Assembly (NCBI GenBank): GCA_052389435.1
Contig: JBQTIB010000027.1
Coordinates: forward strand, 1 to 44,160
DNA from: JBQTKD01 sp052389435
Lineage (GTDB): Bacteria; Actinomycetota; Actinomycetes; Sporichthyales; Sporichthyaceae
Direction: 5' to 3'
Length of the DNA stretch: 44,160 nt
Part shown: in pieces, positions 17,202-24,851 of the stretch
Layout of the letters: each line of letters begins with the position of its first letter
How positions within the stretch are numbered: position 1 is the first letter of the stretch
Translations under genes and position numbers: made by a program
Notes under the pieces: generated by a model
What the model was told of the DNA's origin: nothing
The model's database searches: none
Seen by the model: only the letters and a program-made list of their open reading frames with translations

Positions 17202-19310
17202 TCAGGCGTCGATGCGGGAGCGGTCCAGGGTGTCCGCGCTGGAGACGATGAACTCCTTGCGCGGGGCCACGTCCGAGCCCATGAGCAGGTCGAAGACCTT
17301 CTCCGCCTCCTCGATGTCTCCGAGGCCCACCCGGCGCAGGGTGCGGCTCGCCGGATCCATCGTCGTCTCGCGCAGCTGGCCGTGGTCCATCTCGCCGAGG
17401 CCCTTGTACCGCTGGGGGTCCTTGAACGAGCGGCCCTTCTTGGTCAGGTCCGCGAGCGTGCGGCGCAGTTCCGCGTCGCTGTAGGTGTAGATCAGTTCGT
17501 TCTTCTTCTTGCCCGAGTTGACGACCTCGATGCGGTGCAGCGGCGGCATCGCGGCGTACACCCGGCCGGCCTCGACGAGCGGGCGCATGTACCGGTGGAT
17601 CAGCGTGAGCAGCAGCGTGCGGATGTGCGCGCCGTCGACGTCGGCGTCGGTCATCAGGATGACCTTCCCGTACCGGGCGGCGTCGAGGTCGAACGTGCGA
17701 CCGGAGCCGGCGCCGACGACCTGGATGATCGAGGCGCACTCGGCGTTCTTCAACACGTCGGTGACGACGGCCTTCTGGACGTTGAGGATCTTGCCGCGAA
17801 TGGGCAGCAGGGCCTGGTACTCGGAGTTGCGGGCCATCTTGGCGGTCCCGAGCGCCGAGTCTCCCTCGACGATGAACAGTTCGCTGCGGTCCACGTCCTC
17901 GCTGCGGCAGTCCGCGAGCTTCGCCGGCAGCGAGGAGGTCTCCAGCGCGTTCTTGCGGCGCTGGTGCTCCTTGTGCGCGCGAGCGGCGATACGGGTCTTG
18001 GAGGCGGCGACGACCTTCTCCAGCACCGTCCTGGCCGCCGCCTTCTGCGCGCGGTTGGTGGTGGTCAGGAACGCCTTCAGCTCTCGTTCGACGACCTTCT
18101 GGACGATGCGCGTCGCCGCCGAGGTACCGAGGATCTCCTTGGTCTGCCCCTCGAACTGCGGCTCGGCGAGGCGGACGGTGACGACGGCGGTGAGGCCCTC
18201 GAGCACGTCCTCCTTGGTCAGCGGATCGTCGTTGACCTTCAGCACCTTGGCGGCGCGGGCAACCTCGCCGAAGGTCTTGACCAGCGCGCGCTCGAAGCCC
18301 TGGACGTGGGTGCCGCCCTTGGGCGTGGCGATGATGTTCACGAACGAGCGGACCGTCGTGTCGTACCCGGTCCCCCAGCGCAGCGCGATGTCGACGCTGA
18401 GCTCCCGGGTGACCTCGGACACGGTCGTCATGTGTCCGCCCTCGTCCAGGACCGGGACGTTTTCGACGAAGGTCTCCGAGCCGGCCAGCCGCAGGGTGTC
18501 CATCAACGCGTTGTCCGGGGCGAGGTGGTCGCAGAACTCGGTGGCCCCGCCGTCGAACCTGTACGTCTCCTCCACGGGGCCGTCGGGGCCCGTGGCGTCC
18601 GTCACACGAATGGTGAGTCCGGGGACCAGGAACGCGGTCTGCCGCGCCCGGGCGGACACGTCCTCGAAGTGGATTTTCGCCTCGGCGAGGAAGATCTGCC
18701 GGTCCGGCCAGAACCGGACCCTGGTGCCGGTGACGCGCTTGGCCACGCGCCGGGTCTTGGTCAGCCCGGAGGCGACGGCGAACTTGCCCTTGGGCCCGTC
18801 TCCTTCGAAGGTTCCGGGCGTGCCCTGCTTGAAGCTCATCGCGTGGGTGGAGCCGTCCCGGTCCACCTCGACGTCCAGGCGCGAGGACAGCGCGTTGACC
18901 ACGGACGCGCCGACGCCGTGCAGGCCGCCGGTGGCGGCGTAGGAGCTGCCACCGAACTTGCCGCCCGCATGCAGCTTGGTCATGACGACCTCGACGCCGG
19001 ACAAGCCGGTGCGCGGCTCCTTGTCGACGGGAATGCCGCGGCCGTCGTCGCGGACCTCGCAGGAGCCGTCCGAGTGCAGGTAGACCTCGATGGAGGTGCA
19101 ATGGCCGCCGAGGGCCTCGTCGACCGCGTTGTCGATGATTTCCCACAGGCAGTGCACAAGCCCGCGGCTGTCCGTGGAGCCGACGTACATGCCCGGGCGT
19201 TTGCGAACCGCCTCCAGCCCCTCCAGCACCATGAGGTGGCGTGCGGTGTATCCCGCACCGACGGGCGCCTCGACGGCACCCTTGCTGGTCAACGACGTCG
19301 CGGCGGTCAC
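17202..19310 (-). CDS. parE: ParE-like DNA gyrase/topoisomerase IV subunit B
   Basis: 702-aa ATPase subunit of the type IIA topoisomerase. GHKL ATPase motifs: EIIDNAVDEALGG, DDGRGIPVD, GGLHGVGASVVNALS. TOPRIM motifs: FIVEGDSALGTAK and the metal-binding TDADVDGAHIRTLL, with the C-terminal GLGEMDHGQLRETTMD. The start is placed at GTG 19310, giving VTAATSLTSKG before the conserved YTARHLMVLEGLEAVRKRPGMY; the frame is open to 19454, but that upstream sequence is unlike the family. No clear Shine-Dalgarno sequence precedes it. It pairs with the convergent parC product. The 391-nt upstream gap holds divergent promoters and two perfect inverted repeats. Confidence 0.92.
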   Translation of the reverse strand: MTAATSLTSKGAVEAPVGAGYTARHLMVLEGLEAVRKRPGMYVGSTDSRGLVHCLWEIIDNAVDEALGGHCTSIEVYLHSDGSCEVRDDGRGIPVDKEPRTGLSGVEVVMTKLHAGGKFGGSSYAATGGLHGVGASVVNALSSRLDVEVDRDGSTHAMSFKQGTPGTFEGDGPKGKFAVASGLTKTRRVAKRVTGTRVRFWPDRQIFLAEAKIHFEDVSARARQTAFLVPGLTIRVTDATGPDGPVEETYRFDGGATEFCDHLAPDNALMDTLRLAGSETFVENVPVLDEGGHMTTVSEVTRELSVDIALRWGTGYDTTVRSFVNIIATPKGGTHVQGFERALVKTFGEVARAAKVLKVNDDPLTKEDVLEGLTAVVTVRLAEPQFEGQTKEILGTSAATRIVQKVVERELKAFLTTTNRAQKAAARTVLEKVVAASKTRIAARAHKEHQRRKNALETSSLPAKLADCRSEDVDRSELFIVEGDSALGTAKMARNSEYQALLPIRGKILNVQKAVVTDVLKNAECASIIQVVGAGSGRTFDLDAARYGKVILMTDADVDGAHIRTLLLTLIHRYMRPLVEAGRVYAAMPPLHRIEVVNSGKKKNELIYTYSDAELRRTLADLTKKGRSFKDPQRYKGLGEMDHGQLRETTMDPASRTLRRVGLGDIEEAEKVFDLLMGSDVAPRKEFIVSSADTLDRSRIDA

Positions 19311-19414
19311 GAAGTGAGAATCTACCGGCGGCCGCCGACTGTTTCGGCACGCCGCGCCCGGCTCCTGGACCGCCCCGGGCTCCTCGCGTGGGACCATTCC
19401 GACCCGGAGGACCC

Positions 19415-19432
19415 ATCGGCCGAACGGCCGAT
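19415..19432. repeat. Perfect inverted repeat, 8-bp arms
   Basis: ATCGGCCG and CGGCCGAT flank AA in the parE/DUF7455 intergenic region. The short 2-nt spacer is more like a dimeric-protein operator than a transcript hairpin. It is 105 nt upstream of the parE start. Confidence 0.5.
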
Positions 19433-19564
19433 ACGGCGGTGGACTTTCGGACATTTCGTGTCGACCCGTGGAACCCGGGTAGACCGAACTCGGTCCAAGA
19501 GCTCACCACCGACGAGGACAGAACGAATCGCCTGAACAGGCGCAACCACTGGCCGAACGGAGGA

Positions 19565-19587
19565 CCAACGCCAAGTGTTGGCGTTGG
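19565..19587. repeat. Perfect inverted repeat, 10-bp arms
   Basis: CCAACGCCAA and TTGGCGTTGG flank GTG. It lies 115 nt upstream of the DUF7455 start and 255 nt from the parE start. It could be an operator or a 5' UTR hairpin. Confidence 0.55.
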
Positions 19588-19701
19588 GAGACCCAGGACG
19601 AGCGCATCGGAGCGGGTAACGAGGTAACGTCCCAGGACGGGAACGAATCGCGTCCGCCGGGTTGTTCAACTCTCGTACCGCCACGAAGAGATGAGGCGAT
19701 T

Positions 19702-19926
19702 GTGACCACGCTGCTTGCCCCCACCAAGTCCCTGACGGCCATTGACCGTTGCGACAGATGTGGTGCCCAGGCCTACGTCCGGGTTGTCCTGGGCGCCGGC
19801 GAACTGCTGTTCTGCGCGCACCACGGTCGCCGCTACGAGGACAGGCTGCGAGAACTCGCAGCCGAGATCCACGACGAATCCGAGCGGTTGAGCACGTCGC
19901 CCGGCGCGCCCGACGACGAGCACTAG
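19702..19926 (+). CDS. DUF7455 family small zinc-ribbon-like protein
   Basis: 74 aa, start GTG 19702 with GAGG six nt upstream. Two cysteine/histidine knuckles, CDRCG near residue 17 and CAHHG near residue 39, suggest a single zinc site, followed by a charged helix (RYEDRLRELAAEIHDESERL). The sequence fits the DUF7455 family that in streptomycetes lies between the principal sigma factor gene and the second gyrB-like gene, and the same order is kept here. Function unknown; a nucleic-acid- or polymerase-associated role is only a guess from zinc knuckles and neighbours. A strong perfect hairpin follows. Confidence 0.9.
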   Translation: MTTLLAPTKSLTAIDRCDRCGAQAYVRVVLGAGELLFCAHHGRRYEDRLRELAAEIHDESERLSTSPGAPDDEH

Positions 19927-19950
19927 ACACGGCAGCACCAGACACACGAG

Positions 19951-19993
19951 CGCCGAAGGCGACCGTCCCCCGCCGGGACGGTCGCCTTCGGCG
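19951..19993. terminator. Strong bidirectional hairpin terminator
   Basis: Perfect 19-bp arms (19951-19969 and 19975-19993) around a 5-nt loop, located between the DUF7455 stop and the convergent secreted-protein stop at 20029. One of the strongest hairpins in the window. The downstream T-run is short, as often in high-GC actinobacteria. Confidence 0.85.
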
Positions 19994-20028
19994 TCTTCGG
20001 CCCGCCTGCGCTCGGCGCGCAGGGAGAC

Positions 20029-20460
20029 CTACTTCACATAGAAGTCGATCCGGGTCGTCTGGTTCTTGCCGACGTTCGTGCTGAAGGAGCCTTCGTCGTT
20101 GAACGTCCGGTAGGTCGTGTGTCCGTTCCGCTTGATACGGACCTCGAACAGCGTGCCGGGCGGCGTGGCGTACGGGAACGAGAAGCCGACTTCGTACTGC
20201 CCCGTCCGGGCCGGCGACCAGTCGGCACACTCGTCGAAGCTGCCCGCGAGGTCGTCGGAGAAGGAGTCCGGGCCGTCGGCGTAGACGCCGAAGCCGTAGC
20301 CGCCGTGGTTGCACACGACCATCGCGCCTCGCTTGCCGCCGCCCTGGTGGTGATCCGCGACGGCGACCGCCGCCGTGCCGGGAAGCACTGCGGCGACCGC
20401 CACGAGCGCGACCCCGGCGGCCTTTCCAGCGGTGGCCTTGGTTCGGGTTCGAGAGTTCAT
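20029..20460 (-). CDS. Small secreted protein of unknown function
   Basis: 143 aa, start ATG 20460 with AGG about 8 nt upstream; an in-frame extension to 20610 is unlikely because it would place 50 polar residues before the signal peptide. Signal peptide: basic RTRTKATAGKAAG, then VALVAVAAVLPGTAAVAVA, with cleavage before DHHQGG. The mature part has two cysteines (VVCNHGGYGFGVYADG and FDECADWSP), which may form a disulfide, and strand-rich sequence (QYEVGFSFPYATPPGTLFEVRIKRNG) ending in RIDFYVK, suggesting a small beta-sandwich. No family recognised. It is transcribed leftward from a region shared with a divergent 51-aa ORF. Confidence 0.75.
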   Translation of the reverse strand: MNSRTRTKATAGKAAGVALVAVAAVLPGTAAVAVADHHQGGGKRGAMVVCNHGGYGFGVYADGPDSFSDDLAGSFDECADWSPARTGQYEVGFSFPYATPPGTLFEVRIKRNGHTTYRTFNDEGSFSTNVGKNQTTRIDFYVK

Positions 20461-20616
20461 CTCGCTACCTGCTTTCGACTCCGGGGGCTGTGGTGGGGTG
20501 CCCTGCTGCCCGTAGGAGATCACCTGTTCGGCCCCTTGCGATGTCGGCCGGCGAACACTTCGCGGGTTGGCTTGCACCGCCTGCGGGTCGTTGTGTACCG
20601 ATTCGTCCATCCTCCG

Positions 20617-20649
20617 TTCGGCCGAGGCGAATCGGACCGAACGGCCGAA
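20617..20649. repeat. Inverted repeat TTCGGCCG/CGGCCGAA
   Basis: Eight-bp perfect arms (20617-20624 and 20642-20649) separated by 17 nt, in the divergent region between the secreted-protein gene and the 51-aa ORF. It shares the CGGCCGA core with the repeat at 19415-19432, which could mean a common regulator; this is inference. Confidence 0.4.
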
Positions 20650-20714
20650 ACCACCTCCTTGATCGACCCGTCAGATTGGTAACGGGTTTCCGCGTCGATC
20701 GAGGAGGGCAAGCC

Positions 20715-20870
20715 ATGAACGCACGCGCTTTGGCGACTCAGCTCGGTGTCCGCCTCGCTCTCATCGGAGCCCTCCTGACGGCGGTCGGCGTCACCAGCTA
20801 CTCCGCCACCCACTGGGAACCGCGGACCAGCAACGCACCCAGTGACTCTCTCGTGACGGTGCGTCAGTAG
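20715..20870 (+). CDS. 51-aa exported or membrane peptide
   Basis: Too short for most gene callers but well supported. ATG 20715 has a near-ideal Shine-Dalgarno sequence, GAGGAGGG at 20701-20708, at 6-nt spacing. The product is a basic N-terminus (MNARALATQLGVR), a hydrophobic segment LALIGALLTAVGVTSYSA, and a polar tail THWEPRTSNAPSD ending LVTVRQ. It is either a single-pass membrane peptide with its C-terminus outside or a small secreted peptide. Function unknown. It lies between two other small secreted proteins of unknown role. Confidence 0.65.
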   Translation: MNARALATQLGVRLALIGALLTAVGVTSYSATHWEPRTSNAPSDSLVTVRQ

Positions 20871-21015
20871 TTCTGCGGCATAGGCCCTTTATGGCCCGAT
20901 TCGGGTGATCTTCATTCACTCGAAAGAGCTAATGCGCCGCCTTCGGTTCACCCTTACAACCTAGAGACCTGATCCGAACGGGTCACGGTCACTTGACAGA
21001 GGGGGACCCCCACTA

Positions 21016-21585
21016 ATGAACCCGATTCTCAAGCGCGGCCTGGCCATCAGCGCTATTGCTCCGCTTGCCTTCATCGCCTCGGTCGGCTCCGCGGCCGCCG
21101 CTTCGACCAACTGGGTCGAGGGCAACGCGAACCGCGTCGGCGATTCCCGCCTGGTTACCGTCGGCGTTGGCAACGACGACTGCGAGCACCCGCTCAACCC
21201 GGCTCTGCAGATCAACGTCTTCGCCCTGACCTCCGGCGGCGTGTTCACCGACCGCGACGACATCGAAGAGGTCACCGTCTTCGTGTCCGACGAGGACATG
21301 GAGAACGAAGGCGGCCCGGACGAGGTCCAGTTGGACGTGCCGAACGTCGAAGCCGACAAGGTGAAGATCGCCTTCTACAGCGACAACTTCGTCGCAGAGG
21401 CCCGCGACCTTCGCGACCTCCGCGCCAAGGAGCGGGAGACCAAGCGCGTCAAGCAGGGCCGCGCCAAGTTCGACAACAACGTCGACGACGTGCAGTGGAT
21501 CGCCGTCACCGCCGAGTGGGACGAGGTCCCGCTGGCCGAGGACGACACCGAGGAACTGACCTGCTACTTCGAGCTCAACCCGTAG
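21016..21585 (+). CDS. Acidic secreted protein of unknown function
   Basis: 189 aa with a clear signal peptide: MNPILKRG, then LAISAIAPLAFIASVGSAAAAS, cleaved near residue 29. The mature protein is strongly acidic (TDRDDIEEVTVFVSDEDMENE, PLAEDDTEELT), with a short basic, coiled helix in the middle (DLRDLRAKERETKRVKQGRAK) and two cysteines (NDDCEHP and LTCYF) near its ends that could pair. The remainder looks strand-rich. AGAGGGGG precedes ATG 21016 by 10 nt and lies inside a G5-A-C5 palindrome (21001-21011) that could mask it. Base composition is slightly less GC-rich than its neighbours. A strong terminator follows. No family recognised. Confidence 0.8.
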   Translation: MNPILKRGLAISAIAPLAFIASVGSAAAASTNWVEGNANRVGDSRLVTVGVGNDDCEHPLNPALQINVFALTSGGVFTDRDDIEEVTVFVSDEDMENEGGPDEVQLDVPNVEADKVKIAFYSDNFVAEARDLRDLRAKERETKRVKQGRAKFDNNVDDVQWIAVTAEWDEVPLAEDDTEELTCYFELNP

Positions 21586-21630
21586 CAGCAGCAGCCGGTT
21601 CGGCAAGGCCCCTCGAGTCAGGTGCCACCC

Positions 21631-21662
21631 GTGAGGGCGTCCGCAAGCGCGGGCGCCCTCAC
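21631..21662 (+). terminator. Hairpin terminator after the acidic secreted protein
   Basis: Nine-bp arms GTGAGGGCG/CGCCCTCAC, extended inward by a T-G and four more pairs to a 4-nt loop, followed by GCAGTTTT. A good intrinsic terminator for the gene ending at 21585. Confidence 0.8.
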
Positions 21663-21789
21663 GCAGTTTTGGTTCACTCTCAAGCACTCCCCCTGGCGCC
21701 CTGACTCGCTTCGGGCACCGTTGCTGGGAATGGTCCGGGCCGCAGCCCCGTTGGGTCCGGAGTCGTCTCGACTCCCTGAGGATCGCCCC

Positions 21790-22650
21790 ATGCCGTCATC
21801 GCTCCCGCCCGCCGCCGCCGCCGGAACCGTCGAGGTCGGTGGGCTGATCGTCCGCCGAATGGCCTACGGGGCCATGCAGATCACCGGCGACGGCGTCTGG
21901 GGTCCGCCGAAGGACCGCGCCGGCGCCATCGCGGTGCTGCGCCGGGCGGTGGAGCTCGGCGTGGACTTCGTCGACACCGCGGACTCCTACGGCCCGTTCG
22001 TCTCCGAGGAGCTGATTCGCGAGGCGCTGCACCCCTACCCCGACGTCGTGATCGCGACGAAGGCCGGCCTGCTGCGCACCGGCCCCGGCCAGTGGCATCC
22101 GCTGGGCCGTCCGGAGTACCTGCGCCAGCAGACCGAGATGGCGCTGCGCCGCCTGGGCCTCGAGCAGATCCCGCTGATGCAGCTGCACCGCATCGACCCG
22201 CTGGTGCCCGTCGAGGACTCCGTCGGCGAGTTCGCCGCGCTGCAGAAGGAGGGCAAGATCGGCGCCATCGGCCTGTCCGAGGTGAGCGTCGCGGAGATCG
22301 AAGCCGCTCGCGCGGTCGCCCCGATCGCGAGCGTGCAGAACCGGTACAACCTCGCGGACCGCGCTTCCGAGGTGGTCGTCGAGTACTGCACGGCGCAGGG
22401 CATCGCGTTCATCCCCTGGTTCCCCGTCGCCACCGGCGAGCTGGCTCGCCCCGGCGGGATCCTCGACGGCGCCGCCGAACGCTTCGGCGCCACCCCGGCC
22501 CAGCTGGCGCTGGCCTGGCTGCTCCGCCGCTCCCCCGTGATGCTGCCGATCCCCGGCACGAAGTCGGTCGCGCACCTCGAGGAGAACGTCGCGGCCGCCG
22601 CAGTCGAACTCACCGACGAGCAGTACGCGGAGCTCCTCGCCGCGGCCTGA
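21790..22650 (+). CDS. Aldo/keto reductase
   Basis: 286-aa NADPH-dependent oxidoreductase of the aldo/keto reductase superfamily, cytoplasmic. The (beta/alpha)8 signatures are clear: GVDFVDTADSYGPFVSEELI with catalytic Asp and Tyr, IATKAGL with catalytic Lys, the HRID segment, IGAIGLSEVSVAEIE, SVQNRYNLADR, and the cofactor-binding LPIPGTKSVAHLEENV. ATG 21790 is chosen (GAGG about 10 nt upstream); the frame extends upstream, but that part overlaps the terminator hairpin and is unlike the family. The substrate cannot be predicted. Convergent with the principal sigma factor gene. Confidence 0.92.
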   Translation: MPSSLPPAAAAGTVEVGGLIVRRMAYGAMQITGDGVWGPPKDRAGAIAVLRRAVELGVDFVDTADSYGPFVSEELIREALHPYPDVVIATKAGLLRTGPGQWHPLGRPEYLRQQTEMALRRLGLEQIPLMQLHRIDPLVPVEDSVGEFAALQKEGKIGAIGLSEVSVAEIEAARAVAPIASVQNRYNLADRASEVVVEYCTAQGIAFIPWFPVATGELARPGGILDGAAERFGATPAQLALAWLLRRSPVMLPIPGTKSVAHLEENVAAAAVELTDEQYAELLAAA

Positions 22651-22664
22651 CCGCCCCAAAACCA

Positions 22665-22712
22665 GGACGTCCGCCGAAGGGTGTCCCATATATCACTCTT
22701 AGGCGGACGTCC
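22665..22712. terminator. Bidirectional terminator between aldo/keto reductase and principal sigma factor
   Basis: Perfect 11-bp arms (22665-22675, 22702-22712), extended inward by about seven more pairs with one mismatch and one G-T. T-rich tracts follow on both strands (GCGTTTTT to the right, TGGTTTTG on the minus strand), so it can end both convergent transcripts. Confidence 0.85.
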
Positions 22713-22725
22713 CGCGTTTTTCGGA

Positions 22726-24021
22726 CTAGTCGAGGTAGTCGCGCAGGACCTGCGAGCGCGACGGGTGGCGCAGCTTCGACATGGTCTTGGACTCGATCTG
22801 GCGGATGCGCTCGCGGGTGACCCCGTAGACCTTGCCGATCTCGTCGAGGGTCTTGGGCTGGCCGTCGGTGAGGCCGAAGCGCATCGACACGACGCCGGCC
22901 TCGCGCTCGGACAGGGTGTCGAGCACCGAGTGCAGCTGCTCCTGCAGGAGCGTGAACGAGACGGCGTCCGCGGGCACGATGGCCTCGGAGTCCTCGATCA
23001 GGTCGCCGAACTCGGAGTCGCCGTCCTCGCCGAGCGGGGTGTGCAGCGAGATGGGTTCGCGGCCGTACTTCTGGACCTCGATGACCTTTTCGGGGGTCAT
23101 GTCGAGTTCCTTGGCCAGCTCCTCCGGGGTGGGCTCGCGGCCCAGGTCCTGGAGCATCTGGCGCTGCACGCGGGCGAGCTTGTTGATGACCTCGACCATG
23201 TGCACCGGGATACGGATGGTGCGGGCCTGGTCGGCCATCGCGCGGGTGATCGCCTGACGGATCCACCACGTCGCGTAGGTCGAGAACTTGTAGCCCTTGG
23301 TGTAGTCGAACTTTTCGACCGCGCGGATCAGACCGAGGTTGCCCTCCTGGATCAGGTCCAGGAACAGCATGCCGCGGCCGGTGTAGCGCTTGGCCAGGGA
23401 GACGACGAGGCGGAGGTTGGCCTCGAGCAGGTGGTTCTTCGCCCGGCGGCCGTCCTCGGCGATGATCTGCAGCTCGCGGAGCAGCTTCGGGGTCAGCTTC
23501 TCGTCGGAGTTCAGCTTCTCCTCGCCGAACAGGCCCGCCTCGATGCGCTTGGCGAGTTCGACCTCCTGCTCGGCGTTGAGCAGCGGGACCTTGCCGATCT
23601 GCTTGAGGTAGTCCTTGACCGGGTCCGCGGTGGCGCCGGCCTGCACGACCTGCGCGGCGGGCTCGTCGTCGTCGTCGTCGGAGAGGACGAACTCCTCGGC
23701 CTCGACTTCCTTGTCGTCCGGACCCGCGGCGGCGTCCTCACCGGCGGCAGCGGTCTCGCCCTCCGCGGCGGGCGCGGGGACGGCCTCGCCCTCGGCCGGG
23801 GCGTCGCCTTCGACCTTGGCGGCGGCCTTCTTGGCCGGAGCGGCCTTCTTGGCGGCGCGCGCGGGCTTTGCGTCCGCGCCCCCGGGGGCGTCGACGGCGT
23901 CCTTGTCGATCGTCTCGGTCGCCTCGGTGCGCGCGGCGGCAGCCCGGGCGGGCACGGCGCGGCGGGGCGCAGCGTTCGTCACATCGACGTCCACGGAGGA
24001 TTCAGGCTTCCTGACCGACAC
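22726..24021 (-). CDS. hrdB: Principal RNA polymerase sigma factor (HrdB/SigA)
   Basis: 431-aa group 1 sigma factor, the housekeeping promoter-recognition subunit. Residues 1-about 125 are an Ala/Lys/Glu-rich, partly lysine-repeat region (AKKAAPAKKAAAK) ending in an acidic patch, typical of actinobacterial SigA/HrdB. Region 1.2 begins at DPVKDYLKQIGKVPLL; region 2 has NLRLVVSLAKRYTGRGM and the -10 recognition helix YKFSTYATWWIRQAITRA; region 3 has IRIPVHMVEVINKL; region 4 has the -35 helix LDEIGKVYGVTRERIRQIE. GTG 24021 is the start, with AGAGGT about 6 nt upstream. The location near parE and DUF7455 matches streptomycetes. The last base pairs are followed by a bidirectional terminator. Confidence 0.96.
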   Translation of the reverse strand: MSVRKPESSVDVDVTNAAPRRAVPARAAAARTEATETIDKDAVDAPGGADAKPARAAKKAAPAKKAAAKVEGDAPAEGEAVPAPAAEGETAAAGEDAAAGPDDKEVEAEEFVLSDDDDDEPAAQVVQAGATADPVKDYLKQIGKVPLLNAEQEVELAKRIEAGLFGEEKLNSDEKLTPKLLRELQIIAEDGRRAKNHLLEANLRLVVSLAKRYTGRGMLFLDLIQEGNLGLIRAVEKFDYTKGYKFSTYATWWIRQAITRAMADQARTIRIPVHMVEVINKLARVQRQMLQDLGREPTPEELAKELDMTPEKVIEVQKYGREPISLHTPLGEDGDSEFGDLIEDSEAIVPADAVSFTLLQEQLHSVLDTLSEREAGVVSMRFGLTDGQPKTLDEIGKVYGVTRERIRQIESKTMSKLRHPSRSQVLRDYLD

Positions 24022-24179
24022 GTACTACCTCTCGCAGGACAGCGGACTTGGGACGCGACCCATCGAAGCGGGCGCGCCGTGATTCGAACCAATAGTGACA
24101 CGCGAACGGCCTAGCCGGCGGGCGGCGGGCACCCGGCATGCTCCCACATCGGCGCGTCCCAACCGCGCAGGCCCTCCCG

Positions 24180-24761
24180 TCAGGAGGCAGGAGCCGTTGC
24201 CGACGCCTTGGCCGCAGCCTTCGCCGCCTGCTTGTACTCGCGCACCTTCAGCAGCGTCTCCGGGCTCGTCACGTCGGCGACGGACCGGTAGCCCTTCAGC
24301 GCGTAGTCCCCCGCGGCCGCCTTCCAGCCGGTCGGCTGCACGCCCAACTGCTTGCCCAGCAGGGCGACGAAGATCTTCGAGGTCTGCGGACCGAAGGCGG
24401 GCAGGGCCTTGAGCCGCTTCAGCAGCTCGGCGCCGGTCGCGGCCTCGGTCCAGATCCGGGCCGGGTCGCCGCCGTACTCCGCCTCGACCAGCCCGGCGAG
24501 CTTCTGCACCGCGGTCGCCTTCGCGGCCGGGAACCGGTGGATGGCCGGCGGCGTGCGACAGATCGCCGAGAACGCCTCCGGGTCGGCCGCGGCGATCGCG
24601 CCGGTCTCCAACGTTCCGAACCGGGTCAGGATCTTCCACCCGCCCCGAAACGCGTGCTCGATGCCGTACTGCTGGTCCAGTTGCATCCCGATGACGACGG
24701 CCAGCGGCCACTCGTCGAGAACCGCGTCGGCCTCGGGCAGGCCGGTGATCTGGAAGCCCAT
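24180..24761 (-). CDS. HhH-GPD family base-excision DNA repair protein
   Basis: 193 aa, a short helix-hairpin-helix GPD-type glycosylase-fold protein. The N-terminus has PLAVVIGMQLDQQYGIEHAF, the helix corresponding to the glycosylase substrate-entry region; the HhH motif is LKALPAFGPQTSKIFVALLGKQLG near residue 125, followed by a possible catalytic Asp in WKAAAGDYALKGY. The Ala/Lys-rich C-terminal tail (KQAAKAAAKASATAPAS) could contact DNA. No iron-sulfur cysteine cluster. Base specificity unknown. Start ATG 24761; monocistronic, upstream of the principal sigma factor gene on the same strand, 158 nt away. Confidence 0.85.
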   Translation of the reverse strand: MGFQITGLPEADAVLDEWPLAVVIGMQLDQQYGIEHAFRGGWKILTRFGTLETGAIAAADPEAFSAICRTPPAIHRFPAAKATAVQKLAGLVEAEYGGDPARIWTEAATGAELLKRLKALPAFGPQTSKIFVALLGKQLGVQPTGWKAAAGDYALKGYRSVADVTSPETLLKVREYKQAAKAAAKASATAPAS

Positions 24762-24851
24762 GTGGGCATCTTCTCAGCCGCGGCAGAAAAGGGCCTGCGT
24801 CGCGTGGTGGTGGTCGCCTACGGTTCGTCGACGTCAACCGAGGAGCCGGCC

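Larger units (their letters stand above)
19311..19701. other. 391-nt divergent intergenic region, parE/DUF7455
   Basis: No gene of convincing length is seen. The region must contain the promoters of parE (leftward) and the DUF7455 gene (rightward). It carries two perfect inverted repeats, at 19415-19432 and 19565-19587, reported separately, and several copies of the core CGGCCGA or GGCCGAACGG. Composition is less GC-rich toward 19700. Confidence 0.6.

Noticed and set aside
14593..19545. Very long minus- and plus-strand open frames across parC and parE
   Set aside because: They are Arg/Gly/His-rich shadows in other frames of the topoisomerase genes, caused by high GC at third positions.
20993..20998. 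TTGACA resembling a -35 box before the acidic secreted protein
   Set aside because: It lies 17 nt before the start codon, so the matching -10 would fall inside the gene; chance match next to the ribosome binding site.
24070..24100. GGTTCGAATC on the minus strand, like a tRNA T-loop, upstream of the principal sigma gene
   Set aside because: The five bases on each side do not pair, and no acceptor, anticodon or D arm can be drawn. Not a tRNA.
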